Assembly: GCA_026397695.1 (NCBI GenBank)
Contig: JAPLUJ010000667.1
Span: forward strand, 1-13,009
Reading direction: 5' to 3'
Source of the DNA: Verrucomicrobiota bacterium
GTDB taxonomy: Bacteria > Verrucomicrobiota > Verrucomicrobiia > Verrucomicrobiales > Akkermansiaceae
DNA length: 13,009 bases
In this document: positions 1 to 7,710 of the stretch, one piece after another
How positions within the stretch are numbered: the first letter of the stretch is position 1
Layout of the letters: the number at the start of each line of letters is the position of its first letter
The notes under the pieces: generated by a model
What the model was told of the DNA's origin: nothing
What the model saw: the letters and a program-made list of their open reading frames with translations, nothing else
Database searches by the model: none
Made by a program: the position numbers and the translations under genes

Positions 1-1662
1 CGGCGGCGTGATCAGCCAAGCGCCGAGTGCGATCTCGTGTTGTTTCTGCATTTCCTTTTTATAGGTGACGGTGGCTTCCAAGCCGTCCAAGCGGAGATCA
101 AAGCCGCACGCTTTGGCCTCCTCGCGCAGAATGGCGAACACCCGGTCGTAAATCGGCATGCCAGGATAGGTGACGGCAATCGACAGGCGGCTGCCATCGG
201 GCTTGGTGAGGATGCCATCCCTGCCTTCGGCCGTGTAACCGGCGTCGCGGAATGCCGCCCGTGCGAGGTCGATCGAATACGGCCGCGCCTTGATCGACGG
301 ATCGCTGAAGTTCACATATCCCTCGTTGAACGCATTGAGCCTTTGGTAATCGCCACGGAACATCACGTCGATGACCTTCTGCCAGTTCATCGCGTGCTGG
401 ATGCCGATGCGCAGGTTGCGGTCATTGAGCGGTGGCTTGCTCACGTTGATATAGATGCCGCGCGGGAGTTTCGGATAGCGCGTGTAGAACGTGACGCGCT
501 CGATGTAGCCCTTGTAAACCGGCTCGATCTCGGATTTTTCATACCACAGTTCGGGACGGGTCAGATAGAACGTGTCCAGTTCGCCGGCGCGGAACAACTC
601 GAAGGCTTTCGATTCATCGCGCACCACCGTGTGAACGATCTTGTCCGGGTTGAAACGATAGCGGTAGTATTTCCGGTCCCGCGCCCACCAGTTCTTGACG
701 CGGGTTTGGGTGATGGACGCGCCCTTGATGATATCTTGCGGCAGCACTTCGTAGGCCCCGGTGGTCGGTGGGAACTGCCATTGATAACGCGTGCTGTAGT
801 CCGCGCCGTATGCGGCATAGAAATGCGGCGGCGAGGGGGTGATCGCCCCGGCCAGCACGGGCGCGTAGATCTTCGCCTCCGGCAGGCTAACAGACAATGT
901 GTGATCGTCATACATGGCGACCTGGGCGATGTTTTCCCGGAAGAACTGCTTGGCATACGGATTGACGATGTGGTCCGACACCCGCAGATAAACACCTACC
1001 AGGAAATCCCGGGCGCGCACCGGCACGCCGTCCGAATAGCACGCTTCCGGATCGATCCGGAAATAGATCGTGCGGCCGTCTTTGGACACCGCCCATTCAC
1101 GGGCGGCTCCGGGAATCATCTCCATCGTTTCCGGATGCAGGGTCACCAGCGGCAGTTCGATCATGTCATAGAGATCGCCGCGGAATGAATTGTTAGAGTT
1201 ATCACCGAAGGGCCGGATGGTCGGCGGGAAGGTCGGGATGAAGCGGCGGAAGACCCCGCCTTTTTTGGCGGCGGGATCGCCGATGTCCGGTTGATTCATG
1301 CCATTCTCCCAGACCAGGCCGGCGGGAATCTCGGATGGCCTACCAAGCTTCAAATAATCCCCGAGCGCAAGGCGGAAATTCCATTTTTCCTGATCGTTGC
1401 GCAACACCTCCGCGTGAACCTTCAGCGTGTCCTTGGCGGCACCCTGCGCGCTTGCCAGTTCTGCCGCGATGCGGGCCATCTCCTTAACGGTGATTTCCTG
1501 CTGGGTTTTAAGCCAGCCTGTGATGTAGCGGTTGTAAACCGGCACGAACGCGTCGAATCCGAGGGTGCGGGCGGCTTCCGCAGACTCGCGGCGGCAACCG
1601 GTCCCCAGCAGCCCGAGGGCACCGGATAGAACCATGGCCAATTGAATCGGAAAACGGCGCAT
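1..1662 (-). CDS. ABC transporter substrate-binding protein, family 5 (YejA-like), partial at 3' end
   Basis: The frame is open from the ATG at 1662 to the window edge (554 residues seen). It encodes an extracellular solute-binding protein of the oligopeptide/microcin type, which would deliver peptide-like ligands to the two permeases upstream. A hydrophobic N-terminus ends at Cys23 in the context LLGTGC, a slightly non-canonical lipobox, so a lipoprotein is likely. The SBP_bac_5 domain begins near residue 135 (KKGGVFRRFIPTFPPTIRPFG). Typical family phrases follow, such as WAVSKDGRTIYFRIDP, YSDGVPVRARDF and GAYEVLP. Residues 36-104 form an extra helical stretch between lipid anchor and domain that I do not recall in YejA. 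The ATG shares one base with the TGA of the preceding permease gene (TGATG), implying coupled translation. E. coli YejA is about 600 residues, so roughly 50 C-terminal residues are probably missing. The substrate is not readable from the sequence. Confidence 0.9.
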   Translation of the reverse strand, partial: MRRFPIQLAMVLSGALGLLGTGCRRESAEAARTLGFDAFVPVYNRYITGWLKTQQEITVKEMARIAAELASAQGAAKDTLKVHAEVLRNDQEKWNFRLALGDYLKLGRPSEIPAGLVWENGMNQPDIGDPAAKKGGVFRRFIPTFPPTIRPFGDNSNNSFRGDLYDMIELPLVTLHPETMEMIPGAAREWAVSKDGRTIYFRIDPEACYSDGVPVRARDFLVGVYLRVSDHIVNPYAKQFFRENIAQVAMYDDHTLSVSLPEAKIYAPVLAGAITPSPPHFYAAYGADYSTRYQWQFPPTTGAYEVLPQDIIKGASITQTRVKNWWARDRKYYRYRFNPDKIVHTVVRDESKAFELFRAGELDTFYLTRPELWYEKSEIEPVYKGYIERVTFYTRYPKLPRGIYINVSKPPLNDRNLRIGIQHAMNWQKVIDVMFRGDYQRLNAFNEGYVNFSDPSIKARPYSIDLARAAFRDAGYTAEGRDGILTKPDGSRLSIAVTYPGMPIYDRVFAILREEAKACGFDLRLDGLEATVTYKKEMQKQHEIALGAWLITPP

Positions 1663-3236
1663 CAGCGGTAATAGGTGAATTTTTTCGGATCGAAGGCCTC
1701 GCGCACGGCCTCGCCCACGAAGGTGATCAGAACTAACAGGCCGACCAGCACCGCGAACGTCGAGGTGACCAGCCACGGTGCTGATAGATTGGAAAGTCCG
1801 TCATTGAGCAAACGCCCCCAGGTGGCGTATTCGGGCGGCAGGCCGAAGCCCAGATAGTCGAGCGAAGTGAGCGAGAAAACCAGGCCGGACACGGTGAATG
1901 GCACCAACGTGACGATGATGGCGATGGTGTTGGGCAGCAGATGGCGGAACAGGATGCGCGGCGTGCCGGCACCCAGCACGCGGGCCGCTGCGATGTAGTC
2001 CCGCTCCTTGTCGCGGTATGCGGCGGTACGCATCAGGAAGGTCATCCCCATCCAGCCGAAGGCGGCCAGAATCGTCAGAATGATGGGAAGGCCCTTGAAC
2101 TGGTCCGGAACCATGCTGGAGAAGATGATCACCACGAACAGGAACGGCATGTTCGAGAAGACTTCTATCAGACGTTGCACGGCCAGATCAAACCACCCGC
2201 CCAAATAGCCCATCATCATGCCGATGGTTACTCCTATTAGATAGACAATCGGCAGATAGATCAGCGCCGCCTTGAAATTCACCTGCAAACCGCCGTAAAG
2301 ATAGGCCAGCACGTCATATCCCTGCGAGGTGGTGCCCAGCCAGTTGCCGGTTTCCGGGATCGGCGGCGCGGGATGGTATTTGACGGCCCGCAGTTCGCCG
2401 CCCGTGGCTTTCTGGAAGGCGGCTTGGGTGCCCGCGCCGTTGAAACGCTCGTCTAACAGTTTGCCGTCGAGATAGTCCGCGTTGTACACCGGCGTGCCGT
2501 CGGGGGAGCGTCCATCGACCGGGCCGGAGAGCAGGCCGTTGCGCAGCGTGTAGCGGATGTGGATTTTCGCCTCATCCACGTCGTAATAGCGGGCCGCCAG
2601 GCCCCAGTAGGGTTTGCGGTTGCCGGATTCGTAATACACACCTTCGCTCTGGATGAGTGCGCGTGATCGCGGTGGCAGCGTGTCACCGGTGGGATCATAG
2701 GGGATGAGCGGCAGAATCACCCGCCCGCTGCCGCGTTGGTGCAAGGTCTTCTTGAGTTTGCGGTAATTGACGGGAGCTTCCGCCGATGCACCCGTGATCC
2801 CGAAATCCTTGTTTTTCAGACCGACGGGTTGAAAGGCCGGGAACATCCAGCGGCCTTGGTATTGGACAGCCAGCGCCCGCTTGCCAACCACCGCTTGGTC
2901 GAGCGCCGCGAGTCCGCCCAAAAGGAGCAAAATGAGCAGCGAGTAATACCCCCGCTTGATCTCACGGAAACGACGGAGGCGGCGCTCGGTCAGCGGGTCG
3001 TGCGGACCGCGCAGGAACGAGCGCACCACCATCGCTCCACCGCAAACTCCTAACAGAGCCACGCTGAACCAGCCGAACCATGGGAAAACCATCGCCGTAT
3101 CCCGGTCCATGTGCAACCAAGGCACCTGGCGACTCGTCTCGAAAAACCACTGCCCGGTGGGTAAGGCGATGCCCAGCACCTCGCCCGCGGCGGCAAGCGC
3201 AGCTAACAGTAATGCAAATAATCCGATGGTGCGCAT
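1662..3236 (-). CDS. ABC transporter permease, YejE/OppC-like, with enlarged N-terminal and periplasmic parts
   Basis: Inner-membrane subunit of a peptide-type ABC importer (binding-protein-dependent transport inner membrane component family). The C-terminal permease core runs from about residue 299 (NWLGTTSQGYDVLAYLYGG) to the end. Its EAA loop, which contacts the ATPase, is at 414-436 (YIAAARVLGAGTPRILFRHL). The protein has 524 residues against about 340 for E. coli YejE. The excess is two added N-terminal membrane segments (about 1-23 and 52-72) before the usual first helix (about 99-115), and a soluble stretch of about 180 residues (116-300) between helix one and the core, presumably periplasmic. 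The ATG lies two bases after the TAA of the upstream permease gene, and the stop overlaps the start of the binding-protein gene, so all three are one operon. The general family is clear. The choice of YejE over OppC rests on gene order and on the long periplasmic insert. Confidence 0.9.
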   Translation of the reverse strand: MRTIGLFALLLAALAAAGEVLGIALPTGQWFFETSRQVPWLHMDRDTAMVFPWFGWFSVALLGVCGGAMVVRSFLRGPHDPLTERRLRRFREIKRGYYSLLILLLLGGLAALDQAVVGKRALAVQYQGRWMFPAFQPVGLKNKDFGITGASAEAPVNYRKLKKTLHQRGSGRVILPLIPYDPTGDTLPPRSRALIQSEGVYYESGNRKPYWGLAARYYDVDEAKIHIRYTLRNGLLSGPVDGRSPDGTPVYNADYLDGKLLDERFNGAGTQAAFQKATGGELRAVKYHPAPPIPETGNWLGTTSQGYDVLAYLYGGLQVNFKAALIYLPIVYLIGVTIGMMMGYLGGWFDLAVQRLIEVFSNMPFLFVVIIFSSMVPDQFKGLPIILTILAAFGWMGMTFLMRTAAYRDKERDYIAAARVLGAGTPRILFRHLLPNTIAIIVTLVPFTVSGLVFSLTSLDYLGFGLPPEYATWGRLLNDGLSNLSAPWLVTSTFAVLVGLLVLITFVGEAVREAFDPKKFTYYR

Positions 3237-3238
3237 GG

Positions 3239-4642
3239 TTACTCGAATTTGATGCGGGGGTCCACCATGGCCACGATGAAGTCGGAGATGATATGGCCGA
3301 TCAGCATGAGAAACGCCGCGATGGTCAGCGTGCCCATGATCACCGGAACATCGCGTGCAATGACCGATTGATACTGCAGCAACCCGAAGCCCTGGATGTC
3401 GAACACGGTTTCTATCAACATCGAGCCGCCGATGAAAATGCTGACGAGATCCCCGAGGCTAGTGGCAATCGGGATCATCGAGTTGCGGAAGGCATGACCG
3501 AAGACCGCCTGGCGGAAAGTCGCGCCTTTGGCCACCGCCGTGCGCACGTAGTCGGCCGCCAGATTTTCCATCAGGTTGTTTTTGGTCATCATGGTGAGCA
3601 TCGCGAACGAGCCAACCATATAACAAAGCAGCGGCAGCACCGTGTGGTGCGCGAGATCCTTGATTTGCCCGAACGTGCCGAGCTGGTCGAAATCCGGGCT
3701 GGTGAGACCGAACAACGGGAACAGGTTCATGCGTGCGCCGAAATGTACTAACATGATCGCCCCGAGCGCGAAACCGGGGATCGAATAGCCGAGGAAAATC
3801 AGCACCGATGAGGCGGAATCGATGAAGGTCCTGTGCTTCAGCGCCTTCACCACCCCCAGCGGCAGGCACACCGCGTAGGTGATGATGGCCGTCAGCAACC
3901 CGAAATAAAGCGCGATGGGCATGCGTGCCAAAATCATCTCGTGGACCGGATCGTTATACATCGTCGAGCGGCCGAGATCGCCCTGCAGCAGGCCGGACAG
4001 GCGGGTCTGATAGATCACCGCCCGCGGTGGGTAGTCCGGGACGGATGGGTTGCCCGGGTTGCGCCGTGAAAACCGTTGCTGGCGCTCGTGCTTCGTTTCA
4101 TAACGGACTTTCCAGCCTGCGGACTCCACCGTCTGACCGGACTCCGCAAACTTTGCGGATAGAGTGTTTTCGGTGGAACGAATCACTTGCACGGCGCGGC
4201 CGTCGCCGCGCAGCACCACGTCGGTGGTGGTCGCCGGATCGCTGTCGCCGCCGATCATTTCCTCGCCGCGCCCGCTGAATTCACTTTTGGAGATTTGCAC
4301 TTCGCGGGGCGCGATCCCCAGCCACTGGCCGTAGGCAATCCACACATTCTGGTTGAGGCCAAACTGCTCTTCGAGTTCCTCGAGTTGCTCTTCGCTCAGG
4401 CCGCCCTGTCCTTGGCTCGAGGATGCCGCGCGCTTGCCGCCCTGGTCGGCCCCGCGCGAGGCTTCCTGCAACATCCGGTCCATTGGTCCGCCGGGCACGA
4501 AGCGCGTGATCGTGAAGACCAGCAGTGTGATCCCCAGCAACGTCGGGGGGATCAACAACAAGCGTCTGAGGAAATAGCTTTGCACGCGAATGTTTCGTGT
4601 GATTCTACGCGCACTCCGCAAGCATGCAAGCCCGGACATCAT
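3239..4642 (-). CDS. ABC transporter permease, YejB/OppB-like, with large periplasmic insert
   Basis: First gene of the importer operon; pairs with the YejE-like permease to form the membrane channel. The N-terminus reads QSYFLRRLLLIPPTLLGIT, typical of the YejB/OppB first helix. FVPGGP at about 48-53 and GDLGRSTMYNDPV at about 221-233 are family landmarks. The EAA loop is near 362-382 (LAADYVRTAVAKGATFRQAV). Residues 111-210 are a hydrophilic insert absent from OppB-type proteins as I know them. The length is 467 residues against about 364 for E. coli YejB. Start choice is uncertain: the ATG at 4642 gives 19 residues of Arg-rich leader before the conserved start. An in-frame GTG at 4585 would give MQSYFLRRLLL, which matches the family better. 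Neither has a convincing Shine-Dalgarno sequence. The gene is divergent from the KH gene across a 368-bp gap. Confidence 0.88.
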   Translation of the reverse strand: MMSGLACLRSARRITRNIRVQSYFLRRLLLIPPTLLGITLLVFTITRFVPGGPMDRMLQEASRGADQGGKRAASSSQGQGGLSEEQLEELEEQFGLNQNVWIAYGQWLGIAPREVQISKSEFSGRGEEMIGGDSDPATTTDVVLRGDGRAVQVIRSTENTLSAKFAESGQTVESAGWKVRYETKHERQQRFSRRNPGNPSVPDYPPRAVIYQTRLSGLLQGDLGRSTMYNDPVHEMILARMPIALYFGLLTAIITYAVCLPLGVVKALKHRTFIDSASSVLIFLGYSIPGFALGAIMLVHFGARMNLFPLFGLTSPDFDQLGTFGQIKDLAHHTVLPLLCYMVGSFAMLTMMTKNNLMENLAADYVRTAVAKGATFRQAVFGHAFRNSMIPIATSLGDLVSIFIGGSMLIETVFDIQGFGLLQYQSVIARDVPVIMGTLTIAAFLMLIGHIISDFIVAMVDPRIKFE

Positions 4643-4696
4643 GCGAAATCATTCTGCTCAAGGCGGGGATCGCGTGGCCCTCGCTGCGCACACGCC

Positions 4697-4828
4697 ATGG
4701 AGGCAAAACAAGAGTCATTGCTATTTCCTTGTCTGTTCACACATGAGCAACGGTGGCTGCGCCAGAAATTTTCCGGGTACGCCGACTACGAACAGCAGGT
4801 CCGCCGTTTCATCCCGTGGATCTATTGA
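4697..4828 (+). pseudogene. C-terminal remnant of isoprenylcysteine carboxyl methyltransferase-family gene
   Basis: The frame from the ATG at 4697 to the TGA at 4826-4828 ends with EQRWLRQKFSGYADYEQQV and RRFIPWIY. This closely follows the C-terminal signature of the ICMT/PEMT-like integral membrane methyltransferases (pattern EE-x-x-L-x-x-x-F-x-x-Y-x-x-Y-x-x-x-V-x-R-F-I-P). Only the last 30 residues (from base 4736) match. The 13 residues before it do not resemble the family, and the usual transmembrane helices and SAM-binding His/Pro region are missing. I see no continuation in the other plus frames upstream, where the importer gene already occupies the DNA. A relic left by deletion is therefore the best reading. 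A genuine 43-residue gene is possible but there is no ribosome binding site. The methyltransferase assignment comes from recalled family pattern, not from a search. Confidence 0.6.
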
Positions 4829-4916
4829 TGCCTCGGCCCGGTCAGGGATACCAACAGATTGCGGATCAACGCGAAACCAATATCCTTGCGAAATGAATCA
4901 CGGCAAAATCCCGGCC

Positions 4917-4946
4917 TTGACAAGCGCGGCGGGAGGTGTCTAGTTT
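4917..4946 (+). promoter_or_regulatory. Candidate sigma70-type promoter for the KH-domain gene
   Basis: A perfect -35 box TTGACA (4917-4922) is followed after 18 bases by TAGTTT (4941-4946), a 3 of 6 match to TATAAT. Transcription would start near 4953 and give a leader of about 58 bases before the ATG at 5011. The position directly upstream of a divergent gene start supports it. The weak -10 box keeps confidence moderate. Confidence 0.45.
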
Positions 4947-5010
4947 CGTGAGGTCTAACTCACCAATCTCAAGCAAACAGTCTTTAACGGTCAAGCTCCA
5001 CACCATCTCC

Positions 5011-5691
5011 ATGCCGAAACGAATTTCCAAATTATCCAATTCCCTCAAGCGGCTGGGAGATATCCAAGTCACGGAGTGGGATCTCAAGGCCGTCTTGCAT
5101 ACGGATATCAAGGAGTTCGAGATCACTCGTTCCCTGAGGCGCATAGGGGGAATCCGGGTGATGGAGTGGGATTTCAGATCCGCCATGCATGCGGTGAGAC
5201 AAACAGCAAACCAAGAGGTTGATCTCATCAACCTGGTCAAACGGGCGGCCCATTACAAGGTAATGGAGTGGGATTTCAGAAGTGCTTTGGCGGCTGGACA
5301 CAAACCCGCGCCACAGGTAACGGATGCGCCATTGGGAAACCGCTTAAGCCGGGCCGAAATGCAGGCGATCACTGACCGGCTGAAAAATTTCCTGCAATAT
5401 GTGGTTGTTAATTTGATCGATGATTTGAACCACGCACAGATCAAAGTCATGCAAATGGGGCCCACCGGGCTGCGCTTCAAGCTTGTGCTGATGCAAAAGG
5501 ATGTGGCGATGTTGATTGGCAGGGAAGGTTTCACGGCTGCGGCAATCCGCAGCATCCTGCAAGCTGTGGCCGGTATGAATGGGGTGCAGGTGTTACTGCA
5601 CATCCATTCGCACGAAGATGAAATGGCACTTATCTCCCAAGAAGAGGCGCGGCGGCAGAGCGGTGGATTGCATGGTGGGAGATCGCGGTGA
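5011..5691 (+). CDS. KhpA-like KH-domain RNA-binding protein with three N-terminal EWD repeats
   Basis: 226 residues from the ATG at 5011. The C-terminal part (about 112-195) is a single type II KH domain of the KhpA/YlqC kind. It has a helix (LKNFLQYVVVNLIDDL), a strand, and the nucleic-acid-binding loop G160-R161-E162-G163 in LIGREGFTAAAIRSIL, followed by a final strand (GVQVLLHI). KhpA proteins bind RNA in the cytoplasm. KhpA is usually only 75-90 residues. Here about 100 residues precede it, made of three diverged repeats, each with a basic helix and a V-x-E-W-D core (residues 20-24, 50-54, 84-88), followed by F/L-R/K-S/A. I do not know the function of the repeats. The C-terminus (about 205-226) is polar and Gly/Arg-rich. 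An upstream in-frame GTG (4936) is the alternative start but overlaps the promoter candidate. There is no signal peptide. It stands 153 bases before the TPR gene, so it may be transcribed separately. Confidence 0.85.
   Translation: MPKRISKLSNSLKRLGDIQVTEWDLKAVLHTDIKEFEITRSLRRIGGIRVMEWDFRSAMHAVRQTANQEVDLINLVKRAAHYKVMEWDFRSALAAGHKPAPQVTDAPLGNRLSRAEMQAITDRLKNFLQYVVVNLIDDLNHAQIKVMQMGPTGLRFKLVLMQKDVAMLIGREGFTAAAIRSILQAVAGMNGVQVLLHIHSHEDEMALISQEEARRQSGGLHGGRSR
5035..5310 (+). repeat. Three in-gene repeats encoding the EWD motif
   Basis: The KH gene's first third encodes three related units of 30-34 residues. Repeats two and three share an identical 18-base block (ATGGAGTGGGATTTCAGA at 5161-5178 and 5263-5280). 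Repeat one has a diverged version at 5071-5088. The high DNA identity of the last two suggests recent duplication, gene conversion, or strong constraint on the MEWDFR peptide. Confidence 0.85.
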
Positions 5692-5809
5692 CGCCCGACA
5701 ACCGCCGCCGTGGTCCGTTAGGTGGGCGATGATGGCACCCACTGCAGAGCATGGCCGACAACGCTTCAGCAGATCTGACCAGGTGGTGGAAAACCCGGCA
5801 CGAATAACC

Positions 5810-5836
5810 TTGCCGCGCGGCCTCCCAGCAGATAAT
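5810..5836 (+). promoter_or_regulatory. Possible promoter of the TPR gene, with a GC palindrome in the spacer
   Basis: GATAAT (5831-5836) matches TATAAT at 5 of 6 positions. TTGCCG (5810-5815) matches TTGACA at 4 of 6, but the spacer is only 15 bases. A perfect 10-base palindrome GCCGCGCGGC (5812-5821) sits between the boxes and could be an operator half-site pair or chance in GC-rich DNA. If real, transcription starts near 5843, which would favour translation from the ATG at 5881 rather than 5845. Confidence 0.3.
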
Positions 5837-5844
5837 CCGCCTGC

Positions 5845-7710
5845 ATGAAGATGACGCAAATACCATTCTCGCGGTACCACATGGCATCTATAACCAGATA
5901 CCTAACCGTATCGGCACTGAGGAGCGGGTGGATCGGCGTGCGGATGCTCATGCTGACCGGCGGACTGTCTGCGGCGACCGATCCATGGCAGGCGGCCGCG
6001 CAATTGTCCAATGCCGGAAAATACAGGGAGGCGGTCGTGGCGTTCTCGAAACTCATCCGGCAGAAGCCCGATGACGTGCGTGGATATATGGGGCGCGGGC
6101 GGGCGCGCCAATTGACAAGTGATTATGAGGGTGCCATAACGGATTTTGACAAGGCCATCGCATTGAATCCGAAGAATGCCAACGCTTTCAACAATCGCGC
6201 GCTGGTTTACGATGACCAAGGGTTGCGGGAACGGGCGATTCAGGACTTTAACCGGGCGATTGAACTGAGTCCGCGTGATGCCATCCTGCGCTTCAACCGT
6301 GCGCCGACCTGGGAGGCTCTGAACCAGACGGAAAAGGCCATGGAGGATTACAACAAGGCGATCGAGTTGGATCCGAAGTATAGTGCCGCCTTCACGAGCC
6401 GGGGCAATCTGCTGACTCGTCAGGGATATTATGACAGAGCCATTGCCGACACGGGAAAGGCCATTGAATTGAATGCGCGCGAACCAACCGCCTATTTCAA
6501 TCGAGCCATGGCATACAGCCGCAAAGGTGAGGCTGACAAGGCGCTCGCTGACTTCGACAAGGCGATAGAACTGGCCCCTAACACCACCAAATTCTACAAT
6601 AACCGCGGGTTTTTCCTGGAAAACCATGGCGCGCACGATCAGGCAATCGCCAACTACAACAAGGCCATCGAACTTCTCCCGTCATCCGCCATATACTATA
6701 ATAACCGGGGTGCCGCATGGCTGGGCAAGGGCGAATATGACAAGGCGATGGCGGATTTCAACAAGGCCATCGAACTGAAACCTGAGAATCCCATCGCTTT
6801 CCGCAACCGCGCCGGAGTCTGGCTGGTTCAAGGGGAATTCGAGAAAGCCATCGCCGACAGTTCGCGCTCGATTGAATTGAATCCGCAGGAGGCCAGGTCG
6901 TTCCGCATCCGCAGCGCAGCGCGGGAGGCACGGGGCGATGACAACGGTTCGAAGGCGGATGCCCGGCAAGCATTGATATTGGGACCTCAGCCGGCGAGTG
7001 GCATGGCGGTGCCGGTGCCACCGGACTTGATGGCGCGGGAGGCGGCGGCGCTCAAGGAGTGGCTGGCGAATGACCAGCCGGAAACCACGGCGCATCTCGC
7101 TGCGGCGCGGCACGAGCATGCCTTCGCGATTCTGGACAATTCGCGGACGGACCCGCACAAGAAGGCTCTGGAGGAAGCCGTGGCTTATGCCAGATCGGCC
7201 GCAGTGCTGGAGCCGGCAAACGCCGGACACCACTACCTAACAGGACTGCTGTTCCGGGAGTTGGTGGACAAGGATGAGCGGGCTGCGGTGATGGCGGAAC
7301 AGGCACTACGGCAGGCGGTGGAGATAGCGCCGGATCATGCGGCAAGCTGGTTGGTGCTCGGCCTGATGATGGTAGATCAACAGCGGGGCCGGGAAGCGAT
7401 GACGGCGCTGGAAAAGTCTCTGGAGAGCGATCCCGCCAGCACCGCGTGCCAGGCGACCGGTATGTTGTGTGCGATCTATGCACTCAATGACGAAGGGTTG
7501 CGCGGGACCGGCTTTTTTCAGGAGTTATATATGAGAAACCCGGAGATTTCCACCTTGGGTGTGGGTTGCGCGATCATGCTGGACTATCGCGGCGAGCGCC
7601 AAGCGGCGCTCGAGCAAGCGCGGGACATCATGCTTATTGAGGAGGCGGGTACGCCGGACCATGCCTATGCGGAAAAACTGGTGAACGAATGGCAAGGAGG
7701 GCAACCATGA
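5845..7710 (+). CDS. Secreted tetratricopeptide-repeat protein
   Basis: 621 residues. Ten consecutive 34-residue TPR units run from about residue 49 to 384. They carry the consensus N-x-A/G-x-x-x-x-x-x-G-x-x-x-x-A-I-x-D-F-x-K-A-I-E-L-x-P in nearly every unit (for example DFDKAIALNPKNA and DFNKAIELKPENP). The regular phase implies an uninterrupted superhelical scaffold for protein-protein binding. The C-terminal 235 residues are less regular, with further TPR-like helices near 450-570. A hydrophobic stretch (RMLMLTGGLSAA, about 33-44) directly precedes the mature-looking sequence TDPWQ, so export by Sec is likely. ATGs at 5845, 5851 and 5881 are all possible starts; none has a ribosome binding site, and 5881 gives a more ordinary signal peptide length. 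The stop overlaps the next gene's ATG by 4 bases (ATGA), so the two proteins are probably made together. No catalytic domain is seen. Confidence 0.85.
   Translation: MKMTQIPFSRYHMASITRYLTVSALRSGWIGVRMLMLTGGLSAATDPWQAAAQLSNAGKYREAVVAFSKLIRQKPDDVRGYMGRGRARQLTSDYEGAITDFDKAIALNPKNANAFNNRALVYDDQGLRERAIQDFNRAIELSPRDAILRFNRAPTWEALNQTEKAMEDYNKAIELDPKYSAAFTSRGNLLTRQGYYDRAIADTGKAIELNAREPTAYFNRAMAYSRKGEADKALADFDKAIELAPNTTKFYNNRGFFLENHGAHDQAIANYNKAIELLPSSAIYYNNRGAAWLGKGEYDKAMADFNKAIELKPENPIAFRNRAGVWLVQGEFEKAIADSSRSIELNPQEARSFRIRSAAREARGDDNGSKADARQALILGPQPASGMAVPVPPDLMAREAAALKEWLANDQPETTAHLAAARHEHAFAILDNSRTDPHKKALEEAVAYARSAAVLEPANAGHHYLTGLLFRELVDKDERAAVMAEQALRQAVEIAPDHAASWLVLGLMMVDQQRGREAMTALEKSLESDPASTACQATGMLCAIYALNDEGLRGTGFFQELYMRNPEISTLGVGCAIMLDYRGERQAALEQARDIMLIEEAGTPDHAYAEKLVNEWQGGQP
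7694..7700 (+). promoter_or_regulatory. Strong ribosome binding site deciding the start of the 913-residue gene
   Basis: AAGGAGG lies six bases before the ATG at 7707. It is the clearest Shine-Dalgarno sequence in the window, where most other genes lack one. It lies inside the last codons of the TPR gene, consistent with coupled translation. It also argues against the in-frame ATG at 7689, which would place the site inside the gene. Confidence 0.8.

Larger units (their letters stand above)
4643..5010. other. Divergent intergenic region with gene remnant and promoter
   Basis: This 368-bp stretch separates the importer operon (minus) from the KH-domain gene (plus). It contains a recognisable C-terminal scrap of a methyltransferase gene (4736-4828) and a TTGACA-type promoter candidate for the KH gene (4917-4946). 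I looked for a promoter serving the importer on the minus strand and found no -35/-10 pair worth reporting. A GTG at 4936 would extend the KH gene frame by 25 residues, but that part lacks the composition of the rest and overlaps the promoter. No tRNA or obvious structured RNA was seen. Confidence 0.6.

Noticed and set aside
37..1188. Long plus-strand open frame (383 codons) opposite the binding-protein gene
   Set aside because: It is antisense to a clear SBP_bac_5 reading frame and its translation has no recognisable domain. Long antisense frames are expected in GC-rich genes.
4936..5010. GTG-initiated N-terminal extension of the KH protein
   Set aside because: It overlaps the promoter candidate, has no ribosome binding site, and its composition does not continue the repeat pattern. 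The ATG at 5011 starts just before the first repeat.
5721..5741. Weak stem GTGGG...CCCAC downstream of the KH gene as a terminator
   Set aside because: The stem is only five pairs with an 11-base loop and no T-run follows it.
7689..7706. ATG at 7689 as start of the large secreted protein
   Set aside because: It would place AAGGAGG inside the gene and add MARRAT before an ordinary signal peptide. The ATG at 7707 is ideally spaced from that site.
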